A stretch of DNA of 64,000 nt from positions 265,488 to 329,487 of the forward strand of contig NZ_PHRF01000162.1 of the NCBI RefSeq assembly GCF_004151105.1, written 5' to 3'. A program made the translations under genes and the position numbers. A model generated the notes under the pieces. That model made no database searches, was not told the origin of the DNA, and worked only from the letters and a program-made list of their open reading frames with translations. Positions 17,755 to 29,135 of this stretch are shown piece after piece. This stretch comes from Streptomyces sp. L-9-10 (lineage in GTDB: Bacteria > Actinomycetota > Actinomycetes > Streptomycetales > Streptomycetaceae). Every line of letters begins with the position of its first letter. Within the stretch, counting starts at the first letter, position 1.

Positions 17755-18207
17755 GTGAGTATCGTGACCCTCCTCCCCTTCATCGTGCTCATCGGGGCCA
17801 TGTTCCTGATGACCCGGTCCGCCAAGAAGAAGCAGCAGGCAGCCGCGCAGATGCGCGACGAAATGCAGCCCGGCACCGGCATCCGCACCATCGGGGGCAT
17901 GTACGCCACCGTCAAGGAGGTGCACGACGACATGGTCCTTCTGGAGGTCGCTCCCGGCGTCCACGCCGTCTACGCCAAGAACGCCATCGGCGCCGTCCTG
18001 GACGACGACGAGTACAACCGCATCGTGCACGGCGAGGACGACCTCAAGAGCGACCTCGACGCTCCGGTCGTCCCGGACGACGCCTCCTCGCTGACCGGGA
18101 CGGACAGCACCCCGGACGACGCCAAGATCGACCTGGGCAAGAAGCCCGAGGCCGACGACGCCGAGGCCAAGGACGGCAAGGCCGACGGCGAGGCCGGCGC
18201 GAAGTAG
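17755..18207 (+). CDS. yajC: Preprotein translocase subunit YajC
   Basis: 150 residues. A single N-terminal membrane helix (LLPFIVLIGAMFLMT) is followed by the conserved soluble part with GIRTIGGMYATVKEV and LEVAPGVHAVYAKNAIG. The C-terminal 50 residues are acidic and low complexity. YajC associates with SecDF at the translocon. GTG at 17755 has AAGGAAG about 9 nt upstream and removes a non-conserved leading segment. Followed by secD and secF. Confidence 0.93.
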   Translation: MSIVTLLPFIVLIGAMFLMTRSAKKKQQAAAQMRDEMQPGTGIRTIGGMYATVKEVHDDMVLLEVAPGVHAVYAKNAIGAVLDDDEYNRIVHGEDDLKSDLDAPVVPDDASSLTGTDSTPDDAKIDLGKKPEADDAEAKDGKADGEAGAK

Positions 18208-18351
18208 TCCCGACCGTGCCGACGGGCCGCGCCGCGGCCCGTCGCGGCGTACGGTCGCGCTGGAATTCTGCGGGGGCAGGTCCCCACAACACTTCGTGGC
18301 CGCTCCGGCGCACACCCGGCGTGGGGCGGTTGGACAGGGAGAAACGAGAAG

Positions 18352-20121
18352 GTGGCAGCACCTAATAAGGGCCGCAGGCAAGCGGGGTCCCCAGGCAGGC
18401 CAGGGCGCACCCTGGCACTGTTCCTGATTGCCATGGTCGCCCTCACGGGCGGGATGTTCTGGTCCGGTCATGTCACGCCACGCCTGGGAATCGACCTCGC
18501 CGGCGGCACGAGCATCACGCTCCAGGCGAAGAACACGCCGGGCAAGCCGAACGCGATCAACAAGACCAACATGGACACCGCCGTCAGCATCATCGAGCGG
18601 CGTGTCAACGGTCTTGGTGTCTCGGAGGCCGAGGTCCAGACGCAGGGCAGCAGCAACATCATCGTCAACATCCCCAAGGGGACGAACGAGAAGCAGGCCC
18701 GTGATCAGGTCGGCACCACGGCCCAGCTGTACTTCCGGCCGGTACTGACGGTCGCCGCGGGCGGCCCGGCCGCTCCGCAGCCCTCGGCCAGCGGTACTCC
18801 GAGCGGCTCCCCTTCCTCCTCCGCGGGCAACCCGTCGAGCGACGAGTCCGCCGGCAACTCCGACCCGTCGCCCTCATCGAGCTCCACCGCTCAGGGCCGT
18901 GCCGTCACGGACGGTCTGAAGAAGGACGTGACACCCTCTCCGGGCGCGTCCTCCTCGGACAAGCCCGGCTCCTCGGACAAGCCGTCCCCCTCCGCCACGC
19001 CCTCCACCGACCCGGCCACGGCCGCTCTGGAGAAGAAGTTCACGGACCTGGACTGCACCAACCAGGCCGCGCGCACCAAGGCCAACCAGGGAGCCACGCC
19101 CAAGGACACGATCGTGGCCTGCGGCAAGAACTCCGGCGGCGAGTGGGAGAAGTACATCCTCGGCCCCGCCGAGCTGGAGGGCACGGACGTCGATGACGCC
19201 AAGGGCGTTCTCGACCCGCAGCGTGGCATCTGGATCGTCACGATGGACTTCAGCAGCGGTGGCACGAAGAAGTTCCAGTCCATCACCGGCAAGCTCTCCC
19301 AGCAGCAGCCGCCGATGAACCAGTTCGCCATCGTGCTCGACGGCAATGTCGTCTCGGCGCCCTCGGTGAGCCAGACGCTCGGCGGCAGCGCCGAGATCTC
19401 CGGCAGCTTCACCCAGCAGTCCGCCCAGGACCTGGCCAACATCCTGTCGTACGGCGCGCTGCCGCTCTCCTTCCAGGAGCAGAGCGTCACGACGGTCACC
19501 GCCGCGCTCGGCGGTGAGCAACTGGAGGCGGGCCTGATCGCCGGTGCGATCGGCCTCGCCCTGGTGGTCATCTACCTGGTGGCGTACTACCGCGGTCTCG
19601 CCGGCATCGCGATCCTCAGCCTCGGCGCGTCGGGCATCATGACGTACACGATCATGTCGCTGCTCGGCCCGGGAATCGGCTTCGCGCTGAACCTGCCGGC
19701 CGTGTGCGGTGCGATCGTCGCCATCGGTATCACCGCGGACTCGTTCATCGTCTACTTCGAGCGCATCCGTGACGAGATCCGCGAGGGCCGCACGCTCAGG
19801 CCCGCCGTCGAACGCGCCTGGCCGCGCGCCCGGCGCACGATCCTGGTCTCCGACTTCGTGTCGTTCCTCGCCGCCGCCGTGCTGTTCCTCGTCACGGTCG
19901 GCAAGGTCCAGGGCTTCGCGTTCACCCTCGGTCTGACCACCCTCCTCGACGTGGTCGTGGTGTTCTTCTTCACCAAGCCGGTGATGACGCTCCTCGCCCG
20001 CACGAAGTTCTTCGCCAGCGGTCACCCCTGGTCCGGACTGGACCCGAAGCGGCTCGGCGCCAAGCCCCCGCTGCGCCGCTCCCGCCGTGTCAGCGCTCCC
20101 ACCGACCCGAAGGAGGCGTGA
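18352..20121 (+). CDS. secD: Protein translocase subunit SecD
   Basis: 589 residues. One N-terminal membrane helix (about 20-38), then DLAGGTSITL, a large extracytoplasmic P1 domain, and five C-terminal helices from about residue 395, with the family block containing GAIVAIGITADSFIVYFERI. SecDF uses the proton gradient to drive late steps of export. The P1 region carries a Ser/Pro/Gly-rich low-complexity insert at about 136-222. GTG 18352 follows GAGAAACGAGAAG. One nucleotide separates its stop from secF. Confidence 0.97.
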   Translation: MAAPNKGRRQAGSPGRPGRTLALFLIAMVALTGGMFWSGHVTPRLGIDLAGGTSITLQAKNTPGKPNAINKTNMDTAVSIIERRVNGLGVSEAEVQTQGSSNIIVNIPKGTNEKQARDQVGTTAQLYFRPVLTVAAGGPAAPQPSASGTPSGSPSSSAGNPSSDESAGNSDPSPSSSSTAQGRAVTDGLKKDVTPSPGASSSDKPGSSDKPSPSATPSTDPATAALEKKFTDLDCTNQAARTKANQGATPKDTIVACGKNSGGEWEKYILGPAELEGTDVDDAKGVLDPQRGIWIVTMDFSSGGTKKFQSITGKLSQQQPPMNQFAIVLDGNVVSAPSVSQTLGGSAEISGSFTQQSAQDLANILSYGALPLSFQEQSVTTVTAALGGEQLEAGLIAGAIGLALVVIYLVAYYRGLAGIAILSLGASGIMTYTIMSLLGPGIGFALNLPAVCGAIVAIGITADSFIVYFERIRDEIREGRTLRPAVERAWPRARRTILVSDFVSFLAAAVLFLVTVGKVQGFAFTLGLTTLLDVVVVFFFTKPVMTLLARTKFFASGHPWSGLDPKRLGAKPPLRRSRRVSAPTDPKEA

Positions 20122-20122
20122 G

Positions 20123-21250
20123 ATGTCGCGACTCGGCGCACTCGGCGCCCGGCTCTACCGCGGTGAAGTCGGCTACGACTTCATCGGGAAGCGCAAGTTC
20201 TGGTACGCGCTCTCGATCCTGATCACCATCACGGCCATCGCGGGCGTGGTGGTACGCGGTCTCAACATGGGCATCGAGTTCAAGGGCGGTGCCGTCTTCA
20301 CCATCCCGAGCACGAGCGTCTCCGTGACGCAGGCCCGGACGATCACCGAAGAGGCCTCGGGCCACGACGCGATCGTCCAGCAGCTCGGCAACGGCGGCAT
20401 GCGGATCCAGGTCACCGAACTGGACACCAAGCAGGCCGACGGCGTGCGCACGGAGCTCGCCAAGGACCTGAAGGTCGACGAGGCGAAGATCAACGCCGAA
20501 CTCGTCGGTCCGAGCTGGGGCGCGACGATCGCCAACAAGGCCTGGATGGGCCTGGGGATCTTCATGGTCCTGGTGGTGATCTATCTGGCGATCGCCTTCG
20601 AATGGCGTATGGCGGTCGCGGCCCTGATCGCCCTGATCCACGACCTCACGATCACCGTCGGTGTGTACGCGCTGGTCGGCTTCGAGGTCACCCCGGGTAC
20701 GGTGATCGGTCTGCTCACCATCCTCGGTTACTCCCTCTACGACACCGTCGTCGTCTTCGACAGTCTCAAGGAGGGGTCGAAGGACATCACCAAGCAGACC
20801 CGCTGGACCTACAGCGAGGTCGCCAACCGCTCGATCAACAGCACGCTGGTGCGTTCCATCAACACCACCGTGGTCGCGCTGCTGCCGGTCGCCGGTCTGC
20901 TCTTCATCGGCGGCGGTTTCCTCGGCGCCGGCATGCTGAACGACATCTCGCTCTCGCTCTTCGTCGGCCTCGCCGCCGGTGCGTACTCCTCGATCTTCAT
21001 CGCCACGCCGCTCGTCGCCGACCTGAAGGAACGCGACCCGCGGATCAAGGCGCTGAAGAAGCGGGTGCTCGCCAAGCGGGCCGCCGCTGCCGCCAAGGGC
21101 GAGCAGCCCGACGGCTCCTCGGACGGTGACGACGCCATCGAGGACGACGGTCCCGAGGACATCGTTCCCGGAGCGCCGGCGGCCGCCGTGGCCGGCCAGC
21201 GCGCCAGGGGCGGTCGTGGCCGCCCGTCGGGTTCGGGGAGGCGTCGGTGA
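20123..21250 (+). CDS. secF: Protein translocase subunit SecF
   Basis: 375 residues with six membrane helices. The N-terminal helix is near 30-48, followed by GIEFKGGAVFTI; the conserved block FEVTPGTVIGLLTILGYSLY and YDTVVVFDSLKE is near 200-235. The C-terminal tail is charged and cytoplasmic. ATG 20123 lies one nt after the secD TGA and is preceded by AAGGAGG inside secD. Its stop overlaps the apt GTG. Confidence 0.97.
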   Translation: MSRLGALGARLYRGEVGYDFIGKRKFWYALSILITITAIAGVVVRGLNMGIEFKGGAVFTIPSTSVSVTQARTITEEASGHDAIVQQLGNGGMRIQVTELDTKQADGVRTELAKDLKVDEAKINAELVGPSWGATIANKAWMGLGIFMVLVVIYLAIAFEWRMAVAALIALIHDLTITVGVYALVGFEVTPGTVIGLLTILGYSLYDTVVVFDSLKEGSKDITKQTRWTYSEVANRSINSTLVRSINTTVVALLPVAGLLFIGGGFLGAGMLNDISLSLFVGLAAGAYSSIFIATPLVADLKERDPRIKALKKRVLAKRAAAAAKGEQPDGSSDGDDAIEDDGPEDIVPGAPAAAVAGQRARGGRGRPSGSGRRR

Positions 21251-21792
21251 CGGACACCAGCACGCGGGAGCTGCTGCTCAGCCGCATCCGTGATGTCGCG
21301 GACTACCCCAAGCCTGGCGTCGTCTTCAAGGACATCACGCCGCTGCTGGCCGACCCGAAGGCCTTCACGGCGCTCACCGACACGCTCGCGGAGCTGTGCG
21401 CGCGGTACGGCGCGACGAAGATCGTGGGCCTGGAGGCCCGCGGCTTCATCCTGGCGGCCCCCGTGGCGGTCCGGGCGGGCGTGGGCTTCATCCCCGTACG
21501 CAAGGCGGGCAAGCTCCCCGGCGCGACGCTGTCGCAGTCGTACGAGCTGGAGTACGGCTCCGCGGAGATAGAGGTCCACGCGGAGGACCTGGACCAGGAC
21601 GACCGGGTCCTCGTCATCGACGACGTACTGGCCACCGGCGGTACGGCCGAGGCCTCGCTGGAGCTGGTCCGGCGGGCCGGCGCCGAGGTGGTGGGCGTCG
21701 CGGTCCTGATGGAGCTGGGTTTCCTGGGCGGCAGGGCCCGTCTTGAGCCCGTCCTGGGCGGGGCCCCGCTGGAGGCTCTGATCACGCTCTGA
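21247..21792 (+). CDS. apt: Adenine phosphoribosyltransferase
   Basis: 181 residues; converts adenine and PRPP to AMP. The PRPP-binding motif is VLVIDDVLATGGTAEA, preceded by GLEARGFILAAPVA, and the hood region FIPVRKAGKLPG is typical of APRT. GTG 21247 overlaps secF by 4 nt, so purine salvage is co-transcribed with secDF. In Streptomyces relA follows, linking purine salvage and ppGpp metabolism by position, but here a terminator lies between. Confidence 0.96.
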   Translation: MTDTSTRELLLSRIRDVADYPKPGVVFKDITPLLADPKAFTALTDTLAELCARYGATKIVGLEARGFILAAPVAVRAGVGFIPVRKAGKLPGATLSQSYELEYGSAEIEVHAEDLDQDDRVLVIDDVLATGGTAEASLELVRRAGAEVVGVAVLMELGFLGGRARLEPVLGGAPLEALITL

Positions 21793-21809
21793 GCGGCCCT
21801 TCGAGGCAT

Positions 21810-21847
21810 ACGGACGGGCACCCGGGAACAACCGGGTGCCCGTCCGT
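21810..21847 (+). terminator. Hairpin terminator after apt
   Basis: Perfect 16-bp inverted repeat, ACGGACGGGCACCCGG (21810-21825) and CCGGGTGCCCGTCCGT (21832-21847), loop GAACAA. It ends the yajC-secD-secF-apt unit 18 nt past the apt stop and leaves relA with its own promoter region. Confidence 0.85.
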
Positions 21848-21950
21848 CGTTGCAGGGCTCTCAGGTCCTGGGGCGAGAGAGACGCCCGAGGTCGATACCA
21901 TGGAACCTCCGGGCCTGACCGGGGGACCTGGATCCGCACGAGGAGCGCCC

Positions 21951-24506
<2,556 letters not shown>

Positions 24507-24525
24507 AGGGCGACGGACGAGGGGC

Positions 24526-24560
24526 GACGAAGGGCAACGACGAAGGGCAACGACGAAGGG
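24526..24560 (+). repeat. 13-bp tandem repeat before the relA terminator
   Basis: The unit GACGAAGGGCAAC occurs at 24526-24538 and 24539-24551, and a third partial copy (GACGAAGGG) at 24552-24560 forms the left arm of the terminator. It looks like slippage duplication from the terminator arm. Confidence 0.85.
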
Positions 24561-24596
24561 GCTCCCCGCAGCGGATGCGGGGAGCCCCTTCGTCGT
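24550..24596. terminator. Bidirectional terminator between relA and the DUF349 gene
   Basis: Perfect 20-bp inverted repeat: left arm 24550-24569, loop AGCGGAT, right arm 24577-24596, starting ACGACGAAGGGGCTCC. It lies between two convergent genes and reads equally well on both strands, ending in CCTTCGTCGT. The strongest terminator in the window. Confidence 0.92.
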
Positions 24597-24637
24597 CTCA
24601 GGATGACGCCGGGCCGGGCGGTGCCCGGCCCGGTCTC

Positions 24638-25867
24638 TCAGCCGCCGAACTCCTGAAGACCCTTCAGCGCCTGGTCCAGCAGGGCCTGCCGGCCCTCCAG
24701 CTCCTTGGCGAGCTTGTCCGCCTTGGCGTTGTTGCCCGCCGCGCGCGCCGCGTCGATCTGCGTACGCAGCTTGTCGACCGCGCCCTGGAGCTGGCCCGTC
24801 AGACCCGCGGCGCGTGCACGCGCCTCCGGGTTCGTCCGGCGCCACTCGTTCTCCTCGGACTCCTGAAGAGCCCGCTCCACCGCGTGCATCCGGCCCTCGA
24901 CCTTGGGACGGGCGTCACGCGGTACGTGGCCGATGGCCTCCCAGCGCTCGTTGAGCGCCCGGAACGCCGCCCTGGCCGCCTTGAGGTCCGTGACCGGCAC
25001 CAGCCGCTCGGCCTCGACCGCGAGTTCCTCCTTGAGCTTGAGGTTCTCGCCCTGCTCGGCGTCCCGCTCGGCGAAGACCTCGCCACGCGCCGCGAAGAAG
25101 ACGTCCTGGGCGCCGCGGAAGCGGTTCCACAGATCGTCCTCGGCCTCGCGCTGGGCGCGGCCCGCCGCCTTCCACTCGGTCATCAGCTCGCGGTAGCGGG
25201 CGGCCGTACCGCCCCAGTCGGTGGAGCCGGACAGCGATTCGGCCTCCGCGACCAGTTTCTCCTTGGCCTTGCGGGCGTCCTCGCGCTGCGCGTCGAGCGC
25301 CGCGAAGTGCGCCTTGCGGCGCTTGGAGAACGCCGAGCGCGCATGCGAGAAGCGGTGCCACAGCTCGTCGTCGGACTTCCGGTCGAGCCTCGGCAGGCCC
25401 TTCCAGGTGTCCACCAGTGCCCGCAGCCGCTCACCGGCCGACCGCCACTGATCGCTCTGCGCGAGCTCCTCCGCCTCGGTGACCAGCGCCTCCTTGGCGT
25501 GGCGCGCCTCGTCGGTCTGCTTCGCCCGCTGCGCCTTGCGCTCCTCACGGCGCGAGTCGACCGTCGCCACCAGCGCGTCGAGCCGCTTGCGCAGCGCTTC
25601 GAGATCGCCCACGGCGTGGTGCTCGTCGACCTGGCCGCGCAGATGCTCGATCGCGGTCGTCGCATCCTTCGCGGACAGATCGGTGGTCTTCACCCGCCGT
25701 TCGAGGAGGCCGATCTCGACAACCAGGCCCTCGTACTTGCGCTCGAAATAGGCCAGAGCCTCCTCCGGAGAGCCTGCCTGCCACGATCCGACGACCTGTT
25801 CGCCCTCGGCCGTACGCACGTACACGGTGCCCGTCTCATCGACGCGGCCCCACGGGTCGCTGCTCAC
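24638..25867 (-). CDS. DUF349 domain-containing coiled-coil protein
   Basis: 409 residues, almost wholly alpha-helical. DUF349 repeats are spaced about 75 residues apart, each with a Trp-centred core such as WKGLPRLDRKSDDELWHRF, WKAAGRAQREAEDDLWNRF and WEAIGHVPRD. The first 65 residues form a small globular start (DPWGRVDETGTVYVRTAEGE). The biochemical role is unknown to me; conserved in actinobacteria next to relA. GTG 25867 is preceded by GGAGGAGG. Same strand as the cyclophilin gene upstream, with a 150-nt gap. Confidence 0.9.
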   Translation of the reverse strand: MSSDPWGRVDETGTVYVRTAEGEQVVGSWQAGSPEEALAYFERKYEGLVVEIGLLERRVKTTDLSAKDATTAIEHLRGQVDEHHAVGDLEALRKRLDALVATVDSRREERKAQRAKQTDEARHAKEALVTEAEELAQSDQWRSAGERLRALVDTWKGLPRLDRKSDDELWHRFSHARSAFSKRRKAHFAALDAQREDARKAKEKLVAEAESLSGSTDWGGTAARYRELMTEWKAAGRAQREAEDDLWNRFRGAQDVFFAARGEVFAERDAEQGENLKLKEELAVEAERLVPVTDLKAARAAFRALNERWEAIGHVPRDARPKVEGRMHAVERALQESEENEWRRTNPEARARAAGLTGQLQGAVDKLRTQIDAARAAGNNAKADKLAKELEGRQALLDQALKGLQEFGG

Positions 25868-26017
25868 AGCGCCTCCTCCACCTGATGTCCGTGAGGGGTG
25901 TGGCCCCCGGGCATCATCCACAGTTTCCTGGGACGGGCTGCGCCCGCCCTGCACAACGCCAATCTAGGCGACCGGCCGCCCGGCTGTCCGCACTCAGCGC
26001 GGCCGAAATTCACAGGG

Positions 26018-26815
26018 TCACGCCGTGTCGACCGTGCCCTTCTCCACGGTGACGGTCTTCTTGGGCGCGCCGTCGCCCGTGCCGCCGTCCACTCCGGCCT
26101 TCGCCACGGCTTCCACGACCTTCAGGCCGGCGTCGTCCATGGTCCCGAACGGCGTGTAGCTGGGCGGGAGTTTGGTGTCCTTGTAGACCAGGAAGAACTG
26201 GCTGCCGCCGGTGTGCGGCTGGCCGGTATTGGCCATCGCGACCGTCCCCGCCGGGTACGTGACCGAGCCGTCGGCGCCCGCCTTGCCGAGAGCCGTCAGA
26301 TTCTCGTCCTCGATCGTGTAGCCGGGACCGCCGGTGCCGTCGCCCTTCGGATCGCCGCACTGGAGCACGAAGATGCCCTCGGTGGTCAGCCGGTGACACT
26401 TCGTGCTGTCGAAGTACTTCTTGTCCGCGAGCGCCTTGAACGAGTTCACCGTGTGCGGTGTCTTCTTGGCGTCCATCGCGATGGAGATGTCGCCCTGGCT
26501 CGTCTTGAGCGCCATGGTGTACTTGGCGTTCTTGTCGATGGCCATCTTCGGCTCGGGCTTGCTGCTCTCGCTCGGCGAGGGCGAGGGCGAGGCGGAGTCG
26601 CTCGACTCCGGGCCGGCGGCCTTGTCGCTGCTGTCGCCGTCCGTCAGGCCGACCGAGGCGTACGCCGCGGCTCCCGCGAGCACCACCACGGCCAGCACGG
26701 ACGCGATGATGACATTGCGGCGCTTCGCCTTGTTCCGGGCCTCGGCCCGGCGCTGCTGCTGCCGCTCGAACTTCTCCCGGGCGAGCTGCCGCCGCCGCTG
26801 ATCGCTGTTGACCAC
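26018..26815 (-). CDS. Membrane-anchored cyclophilin-type peptidyl-prolyl cis-trans isomerase
   Basis: 265 residues. A basic cytoplasmic start (about 1-33, RRRQLAREKFERQQQRR) is followed by one membrane helix (33-54) and a Ser/Pro-rich linker to about 90. A cyclophilin domain follows with FKALADKKYFDSTKCHRL, GGPGYTIEDE and HTGGSQFFLVYKD. The domain should lie outside the membrane and fold exported proteins. GTG 26815 follows GAGGAG by 8 nt. Divergent from the metallo-hydrolase gene. Some active-site positions of cyclophilin A (the FxxFHRV type) are altered (KCHRL), so activity may be low. Confidence 0.9.
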   Translation of the reverse strand: MVNSDQRRRQLAREKFERQQQRRAEARNKAKRRNVIIASVLAVVVLAGAAAYASVGLTDGDSSDKAAGPESSDSASPSPSPSESSKPEPKMAIDKNAKYTMALKTSQGDISIAMDAKKTPHTVNSFKALADKKYFDSTKCHRLTTEGIFVLQCGDPKGDGTGGPGYTIEDENLTALGKAGADGSVTYPAGTVAMANTGQPHTGGSQFFLVYKDTKLPPSYTPFGTMDDAGLKVVEAVAKAGVDGGTGDGAPKKTVTVEKGTVDTA

Positions 26816-26956
26816 CGGGTCCACTCCTCGTATGTGTATGTGATCCTGTCCGGCCTGATCTAGCCCGTTACCGTATATGGGTTCGCTGTGGATTGAGGAC
26901 CGCCGGTAGTCTCTGAACTGCTGCATTCTCCCGACGGACGACATATAAGGACGATC

Positions 26957-27679
26957 GTGCTCATTGCCGGGTTCCCCGCCGGGGCCTGGGGGACCAATTG
27001 CTATCTGGTCGCCCCCGCCGCGGGCGAGGAGTGCGTGATCATCGACCCGGGCCACCAGGCCGCACAGGGCGTTGAGGACGCGGTACGCAAGCACCGGCTC
27101 AAGCCCGTCGCCGTCATCCTGACTCATGGGCACATCGACCATGTCGCCTCGGTCGTCCCCGTGTGCGGAGCACATGACGTACCGGCGTGGATCCACCCCG
27201 CGGACCGCTACATGATGAGTGACCCCGAGAAGGCGCTCGGCCGCTCGATCGGGATGCCGCTGATGGGCGAGCTGACCGTGGGGGAGCCGGCCGAGGTCCA
27301 GGAGCTGACCGACGGCGCCGGACTGGCGCTGGCGGGACTGGAGTTCACCGTCGCGCACGCCCCGGGCCATACCAAGGGGTCGGTGACGTTCGGAACGCCC
27401 GAGGCGGTCGGCGGTGCCGATATCCCGCCGGTTCTCTTCTCGGGCGATCTGCTCTTCGCCGGCTCCATCGGACGCACCGATCTGCCCGGTGGCGACCACG
27501 CCGAGATCATCGAGTCCCTGGCACGGGTGTGCCTGCCGCTCGACGACTCGACCGTGGTGCTGTCCGGACACGGCCCCCAGACGACCATCGGCCGCGAGCG
27601 CGCCGCCAACCCTTATCTGAGGGAGCTGGCCGCCGGCCACGGAAGCGGCCCGACCGCCGCTCCGCGACGAGGAATGTGA
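26957..27679 (+). CDS. Metallo-beta-lactamase fold hydrolase
   Basis: 240 residues. The zinc motif THGHIDH lies near residues 56-62, with further ligands in HAPGHTKGS (His near 137), GDLLFAGSIGR and SGHGPQT. The order matches glyoxalase II-like hydrolases. The substrate (hydroxyacyl thioester or another) cannot be told. GTG 26957 follows AAGGACG. Only 13 nt separate it from hisS, so both are probably co-transcribed, as in other Streptomyces. Confidence 0.92.
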   Translation: MLIAGFPAGAWGTNCYLVAPAAGEECVIIDPGHQAAQGVEDAVRKHRLKPVAVILTHGHIDHVASVVPVCGAHDVPAWIHPADRYMMSDPEKALGRSIGMPLMGELTVGEPAEVQELTDGAGLALAGLEFTVAHAPGHTKGSVTFGTPEAVGGADIPPVLFSGDLLFAGSIGRTDLPGGDHAEIIESLARVCLPLDDSTVVLSGHGPQTTIGRERAANPYLRELAAGHGSGPTAAPRRGM

Positions 27680-27692
27680 AGCACCGATCCCC

Positions 27693-28955
27693 ATGAGCAC
27701 CTTCCGGGCCCCCAAGGGCACCTACGACCTGATCCCGCCCGTCTCGGCGGTCTATCTCGCCGTGCGCGAGGCCATCTCCGCGCCGCTGCGCAACTCCGGC
27801 TACGGCTATGTCGAGACGCCCGGTTTCGAGAACGTCGAGCTGTTCGCCCGCGGTGTCGGCGAGTCCACCGACATCGTCTCCAAGGAGATGTACGCCTTCG
27901 AGACCAAGGGCGGCGACAAGCTGGCACTGCGCCCCGAAGGCACCGCCTCCGTGCTGCGTGCCGCGCTGGAGGCCAATCTGCACAAGGCCGGGAATCTGCC
28001 GGTCAAGCTCTGGTACTCCGGCTCGTACTACCGCTACGAGCGCCCCCAGAAGGGCCGTTACCGCCACTTCTCGCAGGTCGGCGCCGAGGCGATCGGCGCG
28101 GAGGACCCCGCGCTCGACGCCGAACTGATCATCCTGGCCGACCAGGCGTACCGCTCCCTGGGGCTGCGCGACTTCCGCATCCTGCTCAACTCGCTGGGCG
28201 ACAAGGAGTGCCGCCCCGTCTACCGCGAGGTGCTCCAGAACTTCCTGCGCGGGCTCGACCTGGACGAGGACACGCGCCGGCGCATCGAGATCAACCCGCT
28301 GCGGGTGCTCGACGACAAGCGCGCCGACGTACAGGAGCAGCTCGTCGGGGCGCCGATGCTGCGCGACTATCTGTGCGACGCGTGCAAGGCGTACCACGAG
28401 GAGGTGCGCGAGCTGCTGACGGCCGCCGGGGTGGCGTACGAGGACGACGAGAAGCTCGTACGCGGTCTCGACTACTACACCAGGACCACCTTCGAGTTCG
28501 TGCACGACGGGCTCGGCGCGCAGTCCGCGGTGGGCGGCGGCGGCCGGTACGACGGGCTCTCCGAGATGATCGGCGGCCCGGCGCTCCCGTCGGTCGGCTG
28601 GGCGCTCGGCGTGGACCGTACGGTGCTGGCGCTGGAGGCCGAGGGGATCCGGCTCGATCTCCCGAACGCCACCAGCGTCTTCGCGGTGCCGCTCGGCGAG
28701 GAGGCGCGGCGTCGGCTGTTCGCCGTCGTCACCGAGCTGCGCAGGGCCGGGATCCCCGCGGACTTCTCGTACGGCGCGAAGGGCCTCAAGGGCGCCATGA
28801 AGAACGCCAACAGGTCCGGTGCCCGCTACACGATCGTCGTGGGCGAGCGCGATCTCGCGGAGGGCGTCGCCCAGCTCAAGGACATGGAGAGCGGCGAGCA
28901 GTCGGCGGTGGCGCTCGACGACCTTGTGACGGAGCTGACACAGCGGCTCGGCTGA
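27693..28955 (+). CDS. hisS: Histidine--tRNA ligase
   Basis: 420 residues, class II synthetase. Motif 2 region is RYERPQKGRYRHFSQ, the histidine-binding motifs are LVRGLDYYTRTTFEF and GGGGRYDGLSEMIGG, and the C-terminal anticodon domain includes SYGAKGLKGAMKNAN. Starts MSTFRAPKGTYDLIPP, normal for the family. ATG 27693 is used. It ends in a strong hairpin terminator. Confidence 0.97.
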   Translation: MSTFRAPKGTYDLIPPVSAVYLAVREAISAPLRNSGYGYVETPGFENVELFARGVGESTDIVSKEMYAFETKGGDKLALRPEGTASVLRAALEANLHKAGNLPVKLWYSGSYYRYERPQKGRYRHFSQVGAEAIGAEDPALDAELIILADQAYRSLGLRDFRILLNSLGDKECRPVYREVLQNFLRGLDLDEDTRRRIEINPLRVLDDKRADVQEQLVGAPMLRDYLCDACKAYHEEVRELLTAAGVAYEDDEKLVRGLDYYTRTTFEFVHDGLGAQSAVGGGGRYDGLSEMIGGPALPSVGWALGVDRTVLALEAEGIRLDLPNATSVFAVPLGEEARRRLFAVVTELRRAGIPADFSYGAKGLKGAMKNANRSGARYTIVVGERDLAEGVAQLKDMESGEQSAVALDDLVTELTQRLG

Positions 28956-28970
28956 CCGCGCGGAAACGGT

Positions 28971-29008
28971 GCGGGGCCTGGACGGAGACCGTCCGGGCCC
29001 CGCTTTCC
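28971..29008 (+). terminator. Hairpin terminator after hisS
   Basis: 15-bp stem with one G-U type pair: GCGGGGCCTGGACGG (28971-28985), loop AGA, CCGTCCGGGCCCCGC (28989-29003), followed by TTTCCTT. This is one of few hairpins here with a U-rich tail. Confidence 0.87.
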
Positions 29009-29135
29009 TTATGCCGGGCGAACGGTGGACCCGGGGGCCTGTGCGGCACAATGAGCCTGCCCCGGAGGTCTCCGAGTACGCGAGCTCCCCGCGTCTCCCC
29101 GAGCGTGCGAACTCCCCGAGTGATGGAACGGTGAT

